NCBI GenBank assembly: GCA_000751295.2
Contig: CCMO02000001.1
Coordinates: 3,376,615 to 3,440,614, forward strand
DNA from: a bacterium YEK0313
Lineage (GTDB): Bacteria; Pseudomonadota; Alphaproteobacteria; Rhizobiales; Phreatobacteraceae
Direction: 5' to 3'
DNA length: 64,000 nucleotides
Shown here: in pieces, positions 31,722 through 40,365 of the stretch
Layout of the letters: each line of letters starts with the position of its first letter
Position numbering within the stretch: the first letter of the stretch is position 1
Position numbers and translations under genes: made by a program
The notes under the pieces: model-generated
The model's input: the letters and a program-made list of their open reading frames with translations, nothing else
Databases searched by the model: none
Told to the model about the DNA's origin: nothing

Positions 31722-32534
31722 ATGGTTGCAGATGTCGTCACGCCGCGAACCGTCGGGGCGCAGGCGCCCCCTGGCAAGAACCGTCACCCACAGTCGGCGG
31801 AAGGGCCGACCGGCCGCAGATCGTCAGCGCCGTTTCCGATTCCCCGGCCGACGCCGGGATATGCCGACCAGCTTCCCCACCCGCCGTTCGGGCCGCCGGC
31901 CGGGCCCGACAAAGACCCCGCCAGCGCGCCGCACAGATCCGATCATCGCATGAAAAGTTCCCTGCAGCTGGTCGCCAGCATGCTGGCGCTGCAGGCTCGG
32001 CGGATCGCCGACGCTTCCGCCAGTCGCGTCCTTGACGATGCCCGTCAGCGCCTCCTCGCCATCGCAGCCCTGCACGAGCAGGTCGAAAAGTGCCGTGACG
32101 CGGAGCATATCGATCTCGGCCTGTTCCTGCGCGGGCTGAGCGCCGCGCTGGCCGTCAACAAGCCGGACAGCGTCAGCAATATCGCCGTCGCCGTCGATCC
32201 CGTGCCGATCCAGGCGTCCCCCATGGTCGCGATGAAATTCGGACTGCTGGTCTGCGAGCTCGCGGCCAGCGCGTTCCAGCATGCCTACCCGCCGGCTGGC
32301 CGCGGCGAGGTGCGCGTCGGGCTGGAGCGGACGGGGGAGGGCTGCCGGCTGACCGTCCAAGCCGACGGTACCGGGCTCGCCGCGGGCCTCGACAGCGCCG
32401 CCGACGGCGGCTTCGGGCGGCTCATGCTGCAATCCGCCCTCGTCCAGCTCGCCGCCACCATGACCACGACGACGGGCGCGGCCTCCGCCCTGGTCATCGA
32501 CGTGCCGTCGCTCGGCGTGGCGGCCGACACCTGA
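31722..32534 (+). CDS. HisKA_2-like histidine kinase, degenerate
   Basis: A 270-residue protein. The first 70 residues are Pro/Arg-rich and disordered-looking. A dimerisation/phosphoacceptor segment DHRMKSSLQLVASMLALQARR (His near 75) follows, where HisKA_2 kinases have HRVKNNLQ. The ATPase part is weak: the N-box reads ELAASAFQHAY with Ser in place of the metal-binding Asn, and the G-box is reduced to ADGTGLAAG. It may be a phosphotransfer or scaffold protein in general stress signalling. ATG 31722 has AAGGA upstream; translation could also begin at Met77. Confidence 0.65.
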   Translation: MVADVVTPRTVGAQAPPGKNRHPQSAEGPTGRRSSAPFPIPRPTPGYADQLPHPPFGPPAGPDKDPASAPHRSDHRMKSSLQLVASMLALQARRIADASASRVLDDARQRLLAIAALHEQVEKCRDAEHIDLGLFLRGLSAALAVNKPDSVSNIAVAVDPVPIQASPMVAMKFGLLVCELAASAFQHAYPPAGRGEVRVGLERTGEGCRLTVQADGTGLAAGLDSAADGGFGRLMLQSALVQLAATMTTTTGAASALVIDVPSLGVAADT

Positions 32535-32594
32535 GGCGAGAGCCCATCCGGCCCCGGCGGCCCGCCCGTCCACCCAACGACCGAAGGCAGGTTC

Positions 32595-33647
32595 ATGAGA
32601 ATTGCTCAGATCGCCCCGCTCCATGAGGCTGTCCCCCCACGCCTCTACGGCGGGACGGAACGCATCGTCTCCTATCTGACCGAGGGCCTGGTGGCGCGGG
32701 GGCACGAGGTCACGCTCTTCGCCTCCGCCGACACGCAGACCACCGCAAGGCTCGTGCCGGTACGCGAGCGGGCGCTGCGTTTCGATCCGCGGCCCTTGAA
32801 ATCCGGCTATGCCGCGCATCTGTCGATGCTCGACGAGGTGCGCAGGCAGGCCGACGCATTCGACATCCTCCATTTCCATATCGACCTTGTGCATTTCCCG
32901 TTTTTCGAAGCCCGCGCCGGACGGACCGTGACGACGCTTCATGGCCGGCTCGACCTGACCGATCTGGCCGAGGCCTATGCGCGCTGGGCCGAGTATCCAC
33001 TGGTGTCGATTTCCGACGCGCAGCGCCGGTTCCTCCCCGATGCGAACTGGCTGCGCACCGTCCACCACGGCGTGCCGGCGGACCTTTTCCGGCTCTCGCT
33101 CGGCGCCGGCGGCTACCTGGCGTTTCTGGGCCGGATCTCCCCCGAGAAACGGCCGGACAGGGCCATCGCCGTCGCCGCGCGCACCGGGATGCCGCTGAAG
33201 ATCGCCGCCAAGATCGATCCGGCCGATCAAGCCTATTGGGACGAGATCATCGCGCCGTTGATCGCAGCGCATGCGAATGTCGCGTTCATCGGCGAGATCG
33301 GCGATGCCGACAAGTCGGCATTTCTCGGCGGCGCGGCCGCCCTGCTGTTCCCGATCGACTGGCCGGAGCCGTTCGGCCTCGTGATGATCGAGGCCCTGGG
33401 CTGCGGAACGCCGGTCATCGCCTGGCGAAACGGCTCGGTGGCCGAGATCATCGAAGACGGCGTCACCGGATATGTCGTGAGCAGCGAGGACGAGGCCGTG
33501 GCCGCCGTCGCAGCGCTCGGGCGGCTGGACCGCGCAGCGATCCGCCGTGCGTTCGAACAGCGGTTCTCCACCGGGATCATGACCGCGGCCTACGAAGACC
33601 TGTTCAAAGGCCTTCTGCGCGGCGAGGCCGTCACGCAGGCCGCATAG
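32595..33647 (+). CDS. GT4-family glycosyltransferase
   Basis: Retaining GT-B glycosyltransferase of 350 residues: N-terminal IAPLHEAVPPRLYGGTERIVSYLTEGLVARGHEVTLFAS, middle LHFHIDLVHFP and TLHGRLD, C-terminal FLGRISPEKRPDRAI and the nucleotide-sugar E-x7-E motif EPFGLVMIE followed by GCGTPVIAWRNGSVAEII. Donor and acceptor are unknown. It lies 60 bases after the kinase-like gene and is probably expressed with this stress cluster. Confidence 0.9.
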   Translation: MRIAQIAPLHEAVPPRLYGGTERIVSYLTEGLVARGHEVTLFASADTQTTARLVPVRERALRFDPRPLKSGYAAHLSMLDEVRRQADAFDILHFHIDLVHFPFFEARAGRTVTTLHGRLDLTDLAEAYARWAEYPLVSISDAQRRFLPDANWLRTVHHGVPADLFRLSLGAGGYLAFLGRISPEKRPDRAIAVAARTGMPLKIAAKIDPADQAYWDEIIAPLIAAHANVAFIGEIGDADKSAFLGGAAALLFPIDWPEPFGLVMIEALGCGTPVIAWRNGSVAEIIEDGVTGYVVSSEDEAVAAVAALGRLDRAAIRRAFEQRFSTGIMTAAYEDLFKGLLRGEAVTQAA

Positions 33648-33731
33648 ACCCGGCAATGCCAAATAAAGACGGGGCAGGAACCAATCCGGCTCCGCCGCGC
33701 TTACTCTTTCGTCGGAATACAGGAGTGCAAC

Positions 33732-33809
33732 ATGGGTCGCGGAATACTGCTCTGGCTCCTTGGCGTGCCAATTCCCGTCATCATTCTGATCCTGCTGTTC
33801 TTCAGGTAG
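33732..33809 (+). CDS. 25-residue single-span membrane peptide
   Basis: ATG to TAG encodes MGRGILLWLLGVPIPVIILI then LLFFR. AGGAG precedes the start by 6 bases. Apart from the two arginines near the N-terminus and the last residue it is wholly hydrophobic and would form one transmembrane helix broken by a PIP kink. The stop codon overlaps the ribosome site (TAGGAGG) of the next gene, which supports real co-translation. Very small membrane peptides of this kind recur in Alphaproteobacteria; the function is unknown. Confidence 0.7.
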   Translation: MGRGILLWLLGVPIPVIILILLFFR

Positions 33810-33818
33810 GAGGCGACA

Positions 33819-34709
33819 ATGGAACGACCCTTTGCCGCCGGTCAGGTGGTCCCGGCGGAATCGTCACAGTCCGCCGTCAGCTGGGGCGCGATCATCGCGG
33901 GCGCGCTCGCCGCGGCGACCATCACCGTCATCCTCATGCTGGTCGGCTCGGGCCTCGGCCTGACCATCGTGTCGCCGTGGCCCGGCCAGGGCGCGGGACT
34001 GACCACCTTCGCCGCCTCGACCGCCGTCGGGCTGGTCGTCATCCAGTGGTTGTCCTCCGCCGTCGGCGGCTATCTCGCGGGCCGGCTGCGCACCGAATGG
34101 GTCGGCCTGCGGTCGGACGAAGTGTTCTTCCGCGATACCGTCCATGGCTTCATGGCCTGGGCCCTGGCAACCCTGCTCATGGTCGGCACGGTCGGGGCGG
34201 GTCTGACGACCGCCGCGGGCGGCGGCGCCCGCGCGACGGCCGCCGCCGCGTCGGGCGCGACCTCGGCGGCCACCGACATGGCCGGCAATTCCGGCGCCGT
34301 CGCCTATTACGTCGACAATCTCCTGCGGCCGAACGACCCGTCGAGCCTCGCCGGCCAGCCGGACGGCCGGGCCAAGGCCACCGCCGAAATCACGCGCATT
34401 CTCGCGCAGAGCGCGGTTGCGGGATCGCTCGGCACCGATGACAAGGCCTATCTGGCCCGGCTGATCGCCGCCAATACCGGCCTGTCGGAGCAGGAGGCCA
34501 ATGCCCGCATCGATGCCCTGCTCGTGCGCATCGAGGAGGCGAAGACCAAGGCTCGCGAGGCCGCCGATGCGGCGAGAAAGGCGGGCGCGGCTTTCGCTCT
34601 CGCCAGCGCCCTGGCCCTGCTGATCGGCGCCTTCATCGCCGGGGTCGCAGCGGCCGTGGCCGGCCGGCAGCGGGACGAGACGCCCGACCTCGCGACGGCG
34701 CGTTATTGA
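33819..34709 (+). CDS. membrane protein of unknown function
   Basis: A 296-residue inner-membrane protein. Hydrophobic spans at about 21-50, 60-87, 108-130 and 256-280, with an Ala-rich soluble segment (about 135-250) that ends in a charged helix (RIEEAKTKAREAADAARKAG). Glycines in the first spans (IIAGALAAA; AVGGYLAGRL) suggest tight helix packing. AGGAGG lies upstream, shared with the end of the small peptide gene. No enzymatic motif was seen. Confidence 0.8.
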   Translation: MERPFAAGQVVPAESSQSAVSWGAIIAGALAAATITVILMLVGSGLGLTIVSPWPGQGAGLTTFAASTAVGLVVIQWLSSAVGGYLAGRLRTEWVGLRSDEVFFRDTVHGFMAWALATLLMVGTVGAGLTTAAGGGARATAAAASGATSAATDMAGNSGAVAYYVDNLLRPNDPSSLAGQPDGRAKATAEITRILAQSAVAGSLGTDDKAYLARLIAANTGLSEQEANARIDALLVRIEEAKTKAREAADAARKAGAAFALASALALLIGAFIAGVAAAVAGRQRDETPDLATARY

Positions 34710-34719
34710 ACGCCCCAAC

Positions 34720-34781
34720 GGAGCCTTTCGCCCAGCGGCGGGCTCCGAACCCGGACAATGCCGCGGCCAGCCTGCCGCGGC
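34720..34781 (+). terminator. tandem hairpins after the membrane-protein gene
   Basis: GGAGCC (34720-34725) pairs with GGCTCC (34741-34746), and a second hairpin GCCGCGGC (34760-34767) pairs with GCCGCGGC (34774-34781), followed by AGTTTCGAATTGTTC. Together they probably end transcription of the upstream operon. The T-tract is imperfect. Confidence 0.5.
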
Positions 34782-34936
34782 AGTTTCGAATTGTTCTATT
34801 TCATTTGTAAAAACAATAACTTGAACCAATCGCCTTTCGCGCCTATGGCTCTTGCGCGCCCGCGCCGGCCTTCAGCCCCGACGGCGGGCGCCGATCGACG
34901 GCCGCCGCCGCCGCGAGCCATCAGGAAAGGCAGATC

Positions 34937-35254
34937 ATGCCGCTCGAACCTCAGGCGCAGGAGCGGACCGACCGCGCCCGCGCCGATTTCCACCAGACCG
35001 TCATGGCAGCCTTCTGCCAGGCGCTGCGCAACACCGACCTGCCGCCGATGAAGGTGCTGGAGCTGGCGGCCATGGCCGTCGGCTCGGTCTACCAGGAGGT
35101 TGCGGAGGCCCATCGCGGCGACAGCCCTTGCCCCTGCGGCTGGAAGCCGGATACATCGGCCGACATCGAGGCGCTCCAGGCAGCACTCGCCGCCATGGTG
35201 CCGGCGCTGCAGCCGAGCAGCCTCATGACCATGCCAACGCTCGGCCGGGCCTGA
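34937..35254 (+). CDS. hypothetical protein
   Basis: A 105-residue soluble protein, mostly helical, with one CPCGW motif (residues 63-69 region, GDSPCPCGWKP) that might bind a metal or be redox active. I do not recognise the family. The unusually AT-rich stretch 34783-34830 upstream probably holds its promoter. It ends 37 bases before the nitroreductase gene and is likely co-transcribed. Confidence 0.65.
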   Translation: MPLEPQAQERTDRARADFHQTVMAAFCQALRNTDLPPMKVLELAAMAVGSVYQEVAEAHRGDSPCPCGWKPDTSADIEALQAALAAMVPALQPSSLMTMPTLGRA

Positions 35255-35291
35255 CCGCCGCCGACGCCGACTGGAAAGCAGGACAACCGCC

Positions 35292-35942
35292 ATGGACAGC
35301 CCGACGACCAGGCCGGACGCACCGGCAGCTTCGCGCCGCCGGCCGGCGGCCGAGCCCCTGCTGGCCCTGCTCGAAGCGCGGCGCTCCGTCGGCATGACGA
35401 CCTTGGCGGCACCGGGCCCCGATGCCGCGGAACTGAAGCGTGCGCTCGCCATCGCCGCGCGGAGCCCCGACCACGGCATGCTGGAGCCGTGGCGCTTCGT
35501 CGTGCTCGAAGGCGAGGCGCGGTTTGCCGCCGGCGCCGGCCTTGCCCGTCTCTACGAGGCTGAAAACCAGGCCATGGACCCCGAGAAGCGGGCGAAATTC
35601 GCCGGCATCATGTCGCGCGTCTTCACCTATGCGCCGACCGTGGTGATCGTGGTGAGCCGCACCGATGCCGAGGCGCGCATTCCCGCCTGGGAGCAGGAGC
35701 TCTCGGCCGGCGCGGTGTGCATGAACCTCCTGCACGCCGTTCACGCCCTCGGTTTCGACGGAACCTGGCTGACCGGCTGGGCCGCCTACAGTCCGGGCGC
35801 ACAGGCCCTGCTGGGCCTCGCGGCCGGCGAAAGGATCGCCGGCATCGTCCATATCGGCACGGCCAAGGAGCCGCCTGGCGAGCGCAAGCGGCCCGACCTC
35901 GCCGTCAAGGCGACGTGGTGGCAGGCGCCGGGCGGCGCCTGA
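35292..35942 (+). CDS. YdjA-like nitroreductase
   Basis: FMN-dependent nitroreductase-family protein of 216 residues: LLEARRSVGMTTLAAPGP, AARSPDHGMLEPWRFVVLEG, AGAVCMNLLHAVHALGFDGTWLTGW, GIVHIGTAKEPPGERKRPDL. These match the single-domain YdjA group that reduces nitro compounds or quinones. It stands just before the btuB riboswitch, but it lacks the segments of BluB, the related enzyme making dimethylbenzimidazole, so a direct cobalamin role is not supported. Confidence 0.87.
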   Translation: MDSPTTRPDAPAASRRRPAAEPLLALLEARRSVGMTTLAAPGPDAAELKRALAIAARSPDHGMLEPWRFVVLEGEARFAAGAGLARLYEAENQAMDPEKRAKFAGIMSRVFTYAPTVVIVVSRTDAEARIPAWEQELSAGAVCMNLLHAVHALGFDGTWLTGWAAYSPGAQALLGLAAGERIAGIVHIGTAKEPPGERKRPDLAVKATWWQAPGGA

Positions 35943-36069
35943 GCCGGAGCGTGAGGGCAGCCGGCCGCGCGCCCGGCGCGGCACCGATGCCGTCCATGTC
36001 CCGCAATCTGTGCGAAAGGGAATAGGGCCGGATTGCGGCAGCGGGCGATTTGTGTTTCGTAGTGGACGT

Positions 36070-36245
36070 CCTCGGTGCTTCCCTGACGGGAAGTGAAACG
36101 GGAATGCGGTGCGCGCCCTCCAGCGGGCGCAATGCCGCGGCTGCCCCCGCAACTGTAAGCGGATAGCGCTCTTCGACACACCACTGGCCACGACCGGCCG
36201 GGAAGGGGAAGCGGCGCGTCACCCGCGAGCCAGGAGACCGGCCGA
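36070..36245 (+). promoter_or_regulatory. cobalamin riboswitch upstream of btuB
   Basis: The leader shows the family landmarks in order: GGTGCTTCCC, GGGAA and TGAAACGGGAATGCGGTG, AATGCCGCGGCTGCCCCCGC, AACTGTAAGCGG (B12 box core), CCACTGGCC, GGGAAGG and GCGAGCCAGGAGACCGGCC. It should shut off translation or transcription of btuB when adenosylcobalamin is plentiful. Confidence 0.95.
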
Positions 36246-36291
36246 GGATCGCATGCAACCCATACCGGCGGTGGGCCGGAGGAGCCGATCC

Positions 36292-38496
36292 ATGTCCTTA
36301 GTCCTGCCGCGCGTCGCAGCGCCGGCTGTTTCCGCCTTCGTCCTGGCCCTCGCAGCCAGCGTCGCACCGGCCGCATCCCAGGAAGCGCCGGCCGCGCCCA
36401 CTCTGCTCGACGAGATCGTCGTCACCTCAACCGGCCGGCCGGAACCGCGCAGCCGCATCACCGGCACTGTCCAGGTGATCGAGGGCGAGCGCATCGCGCG
36501 GTCCACCGCGCGCTCGGTGACCGATCTTCTGGCCGAGAACGCCGTCGGCTTCTTTTCCGAATGGACGGCGGCGCAGACCTCGCTCAACATCCGCGGCGCC
36601 TCGACGGAGGGGCAGGGCCGCGACTTCCGCAGCCAGGTCCTTGTCCTGGTCAACGGCCGCCGCGCCGGCACCGCCAATATCTCCAAGCTGTCGCCGGCCG
36701 ATGTCGAACGCATCGAGATCGTCCGCGGGCCCGCCTCCGTCATCTATGGCAGCCAGGCGATGGGCGGCGTCATCAACATCATCCTGAAGAACGGCCGCAC
36801 CGCGCCGGGCAACGTCGTGGACGTGCAGGGCGGATCCTGGGGATTGCTGCAGGGCCGGGCGAGCGCCGGCGGCGAAATCCGCGGCACCGACTATTACATC
36901 GGCATAGCCGGCGGCCGGCGCGACAGCTACCATTCGGGCGCCGGCGGCGGCCTGATGGCCAATACCCAATATGAGCGCTTCGGCGCGACCGGCGCCGTCG
37001 GGCGCCAGATCGACGACAACCATCGGATCGACCTGACGATCCGCACCGACGGCATCTACAATGCCGGCTTCCGGGGCTCGGCCTGGAACACGATCAACCA
37101 GGACGAGCGGACCAATTCCTCGCTCGACCTCGTCTATACCGGCAAGGCGACGGAAGCGCTGCGCTGGACGCTGCACGGCTATCTCGTCGGCGACCGCGAC
37201 ATTTTCCGCTGGGCCGCGCCGATCCAGCGCAATGCCACGACAGGCCGGCCGCAGCCGGGCACGCGCATCGACAACAACCGCCGCGCCCTCGACATTATGG
37301 GCCTGCGCTTCCAGCCGGTGTTCAACCTCTGGGCCGGCAACGAGCTGCTGCTCGGCTTCGACGCCGAACGCAGCTGGCTGCGCTCCGACCGCTATCTCGA
37401 GACGATGGCGCTCGGGCCGCGCACGCCGCAGGTCGCACCGCTCGACTACAACCAGACCGACTCGGTGATGGGCTTCTATGCCGAGAACAGCCAGCGGCTG
37501 TTCGACGAGCGGCTGATCCTGCGCGCCGGCATCCGCCATACCCGCGGCGCCACCTCGTTCGACCCGACGCCGAACCTCGCCAACCAGGCGACCGGCAGCC
37601 GGCCCTATCACGCCACCACCTATACGGTCGGCGGCACGGTGCGGGCGACCGAGCACCTGAGCTTCCGTGCCGGCCTTTCGACCGGCTTCCGCGCGCCGAC
37701 CGCCACCGAGCTTGCCGGCAACTACACGGTGCTCAGTGGCAGCCAGATCTTCGGCAATCCCAACATCCGGCCGGAAACCAGCCGCCAGATCGAGGTCGGC
37801 GCGACGCTCGCCATGAACGGCTGGAGCCTCGATGCCGCCCTGTTCCAGAACGTCATCGCCAACCGCATCATCACGCGCCTGAGGCCCGGCTCCACGACCA
37901 CGTCGGACTATGTCAACAATCCCGGCGACGTCACCGTGCGCGGCGTCGAGCTGCAGGCAGCTGTCGACATCCTGACCGCCTTCCAGGCCCGCGCCAACGG
38001 CTGGCACTGGTCGGCCTTCGGCAACGGCGCCTACAATTTCCACATGCGCGATGCGGGCGCGCCGGCCAGCGCCAACACCGACAAGGTCGAGCGCATGTAC
38101 CAGTACCAGGCGTCCATCGGCACGCGCTTCGGCCAGCGCACCGGCGTCGCCATTCCCTGGACGTTCTCGGTCATCGGCATCCTGCGCGGGCCGATGTGGT
38201 ACAATACGGAAGAGAACCTCATCATCCCGCAGGGCGAGCCGAACCGTGAATATATCCACCGCAAGCCGCCGTTCTGGGTCTGGAACGCCCGGCTCGAAGG
38301 CGAGATCCGCCAGGGCATGACTGCGTACCTTGCCGTCAACAACATCTTCAACGTCAACCAGCACCCGATCTTCCTCGCCCTCGACCGGCAGCCGTTCATC
38401 GGCCGGTCCGATCTCGGCAATACCGGTGGCATCGGCAACCTCGGCAATTCCATGCCCGGCCGCGAATTCGTCGTCGGCCTGCAGGCGAGGTTCTGA
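36292..38496 (+). CDS. btuB: TonB-dependent cobalamin receptor
   Basis: Outer-membrane receptor of 734 residues. Signal peptide about 1-29 (LPRVAAPAVSAFVLALAASVAPAASQ), TonB box DEIVVTST, plug domain (VTDLLAENAVGFF, LNIRGASTEGQG, ERIEIVRGPASVIYGSQAMGGVINII), then a long beta barrel ending in an aromatic residue (VGLQARF). The riboswitch and the downstream btuFCD genes support cobalamin or corrinoid uptake. ATG 36292 has GGAGGAG 7 bases upstream; earlier ATGs lie in the riboswitch region. Confidence 0.93.
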   Translation: MSLVLPRVAAPAVSAFVLALAASVAPAASQEAPAAPTLLDEIVVTSTGRPEPRSRITGTVQVIEGERIARSTARSVTDLLAENAVGFFSEWTAAQTSLNIRGASTEGQGRDFRSQVLVLVNGRRAGTANISKLSPADVERIEIVRGPASVIYGSQAMGGVINIILKNGRTAPGNVVDVQGGSWGLLQGRASAGGEIRGTDYYIGIAGGRRDSYHSGAGGGLMANTQYERFGATGAVGRQIDDNHRIDLTIRTDGIYNAGFRGSAWNTINQDERTNSSLDLVYTGKATEALRWTLHGYLVGDRDIFRWAAPIQRNATTGRPQPGTRIDNNRRALDIMGLRFQPVFNLWAGNELLLGFDAERSWLRSDRYLETMALGPRTPQVAPLDYNQTDSVMGFYAENSQRLFDERLILRAGIRHTRGATSFDPTPNLANQATGSRPYHATTYTVGGTVRATEHLSFRAGLSTGFRAPTATELAGNYTVLSGSQIFGNPNIRPETSRQIEVGATLAMNGWSLDAALFQNVIANRIITRLRPGSTTTSDYVNNPGDVTVRGVELQAAVDILTAFQARANGWHWSAFGNGAYNFHMRDAGAPASANTDKVERMYQYQASIGTRFGQRTGVAIPWTFSVIGILRGPMWYNTEENLIIPQGEPNREYIHRKPPFWVWNARLEGEIRQGMTAYLAVNNIFNVNQHPIFLALDRQPFIGRSDLGNTGGIGNLGNSMPGREFVVGLQARF

Positions 38497-38500
38497 ACCG

Positions 38501-39385
38501 ACGCGGGCGATCGCGGCCTGCCTCGTCCTGGCGTTCGCCGTGAGCGCGGCGCTCGGCGCGGAGCCGCCCGCGATCGTCGACGCGCTCGGCCGGCAGGTCG
38601 CTCTGCCGCGCCCGCCCGAGCGCCTCGTCACCATCTTCGCCTCCAACACCGAGCTCGTCGCGGCCGTCGGCCTGGCCGATCGCATCGTCGGTATCGAAAG
38701 CTTCACGCGCTTTCCGTCCGAGGTGCTGGGCCGGCCCGTCGTTGGCGGCCGTCTCGGCTTCTCGGTCGACCGGGTGGTCCGGCAGAGGCCCGACCTCGTG
38801 GTGGTCACGCCCGCGCGCCAGGCCGTGCATCAGCTCGTCGATCCCATGGAACGGCTCGGCATTCCCATCGCTGTGCTCACCCACCGGACGATCCCGGAAG
38901 TGTTCGCCAACATCCGCCTGGTCGCCGCGGCCACCGGCATGCCGGCGCGCGGGGAGGCGGTGGCCGCGGGGCTCGAACGGCGGCTCGCCACCGTCGCCGA
39001 CCGCATTGCCGGACGGTCGCGGCCGCGCGTCGTGATGATCACCGGGCGGGTCGCCTCGGGCCTGCTGCTGGTCGCCCGGCCGGGCACCTACACGGCCGAT
39101 GCGATGGTCGCGGCGGGCGGCGCGCTGGCCTTCGACCGGCCCCAGATGCTGGCCCAGGTCGCGCCGGAGGCCCTGCTGCGCGCCGATCCCGACATCGTGC
39201 TGTTCGCCGGCTCCGCGGCCGACATGCGCGAGCTTTTCGCCCGACGCGGCTGGGCCAGCCTCCGGGCGCTCGCCGAGAAGCGCGTCTTCGCCGTCTCGCG
39301 CGCCGAATTCCTGATTCCCGGGCCGCGCGTGGTCGACGGAGTGGAAAAGCTCGCCGCGCTGCTGCATCCGGATGTCGGACCATGA
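38501..39385 (+). CDS. btuF: periplasmic cobalamin-binding protein BtuF
   Basis: Substrate-binding protein of about 294 residues for the BtuCD transporter: signal peptide RAIAACLVLAFAVSAALGA, then IVDALGRQVALPRPPERLVTIFASNTELVAAVGLADRIVGIESFTR and RPDLVVVTP, ending in ALLHPDVGP. The start is odd: from the btuB stop to the end of the signal peptide there is no ATG or TTG in frame, and the only GTG (38537) would remove most of the signal peptide. ACG at 38501 or a restart from btuB seem possible; the frame is open upstream to 38330 inside btuB. The 3' end overlaps btuC by ATGA. Confidence 0.8.
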   Translation, partial: TRAIAACLVLAFAVSAALGAEPPAIVDALGRQVALPRPPERLVTIFASNTELVAAVGLADRIVGIESFTRFPSEVLGRPVVGGRLGFSVDRVVRQRPDLVVVTPARQAVHQLVDPMERLGIPIAVLTHRTIPEVFANIRLVAAATGMPARGEAVAAGLERRLATVADRIAGRSRPRVVMITGRVASGLLLVARPGTYTADAMVAAGGALAFDRPQMLAQVAPEALLRADPDIVLFAGSAADMRELFARRGWASLRALAEKRVFAVSRAEFLIPGPRVVDGVEKLAALLHPDVGP

Positions 39386-40365
39386 GCCGCGTCTGGCCGA
39401 CGCTCGGCATCCTGCTCGCCGCGGCCATCCTCATCGGGCTTGCGGCCGGCCATGACTGGGCCTCGCCCATGGCGATCCTCAGCGCTCTCGGCGGCGACGG
39501 CTCGCTGGACAGCCGGCTGATCCTCGACTGGCGCCTGCCGCGGGTCCTGGCCGCGGCCGCGGTCGGGGCGCTGCTCGGCCTCGGCGGCTGCCTGTTCCAG
39601 GGGCTGTTCCGCAATCCCCTGGCCGAACCCTACCTGCTCGGCTCGGCCGGTGGCGCGGCCGGCGGCGCGACCATCGCGCTGCTGGTGCCGCTCGGCGTGC
39701 CCCAGGCGCTGTCGCTGCCATTGCTCGCCTTCGCCGGCGCCTGGGGGGCGACCGTGCTGGTTCTGGCCGTCGCGCGCGTCGCCGGCGTCATCGATGCCGC
39801 AGGGCTACTGCTGGCCGGCGTCGCGATCGCGGCCGTGCTCGGTGCCGTCAGATCGTTCCTCATGCTCGCGCTGTCGGACGAGACGGTGAACCTTCAGGTC
39901 GTCATGAGCTGGGTGCTCGGCGGCATCCAGACGCCCTCCTGGCAGGGTCTCGTCCTGCTCGTCGCGCTGCTCGCCGGCGCGATTGCGCTTGCGCTGCGGG
40001 TCGCCGCGGGCCTCGATCTTCTCGGGCTGGGCGAAGCAATGGCCCATGGCTTCGGCCTGGACATCAGGCGGTTCATCACGCTCTGCGTGCTGGTCGGCGC
40101 GGTGGTCGTCGCGATTGCCGTTGCCTATGGCGGGCTCGTCGCCTTCGTCGGCCTGGCCGCGCCGCATATCGCGCGCTGGCTGGTCGGGCCGCGGCATCGG
40201 CCGCTGATCCTCGCCTCCAGTCTGGCCGGGGCGATCATCGTCGTGCTCGCCGACGCCATTGCGCGATCGGCGCTGCCCCCGGCGGAAATCCCGCTCGGCC
40301 TGGTCACCGCCATTGCCGGCGGACCGTTCTTCCTCGTCCTCCTCGCCCGGCGGCTGAAGTCATGA
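39382..40365 (+). CDS. btuC: cobalamin ABC transporter permease BtuC
   Basis: FecCD-family permease of 327 residues with about ten hydrophobic spans. Conserved blocks: DWRLPRVLAAAAVGALLGLGGCLFQGLFRNPLAEPYLLGSAGGAAGGA, WVLGGIQTPSW, and AYGGLVAFVGLAAPHIARWLVGPRHRPLI, the coupling-helix region facing BtuD. It overlaps btuF and btuD by ATGA at each end. Confidence 0.94.
   Translation: MSRVWPTLGILLAAAILIGLAAGHDWASPMAILSALGGDGSLDSRLILDWRLPRVLAAAAVGALLGLGGCLFQGLFRNPLAEPYLLGSAGGAAGGATIALLVPLGVPQALSLPLLAFAGAWGATVLVLAVARVAGVIDAAGLLLAGVAIAAVLGAVRSFLMLALSDETVNLQVVMSWVLGGIQTPSWQGLVLLVALLAGAIALALRVAAGLDLLGLGEAMAHGFGLDIRRFITLCVLVGAVVVAIAVAYGGLVAFVGLAAPHIARWLVGPRHRPLILASSLAGAIIVVLADAIARSALPPAEIPLGLVTAIAGGPFFLVLLARRLKS

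Noticed and set aside
35292..35942. BluB (dimethylbenzimidazole synthase) because of location beside B12 genes
   Set aside because: The sequence follows the YdjA nitroreductase pattern and lacks the BluB-specific segments.
36427..38808. 793-codon antisense frame opposite btuB
   Set aside because: Shadow of a high-GC gene; no domains, no ribosome site, and it spans two genes.
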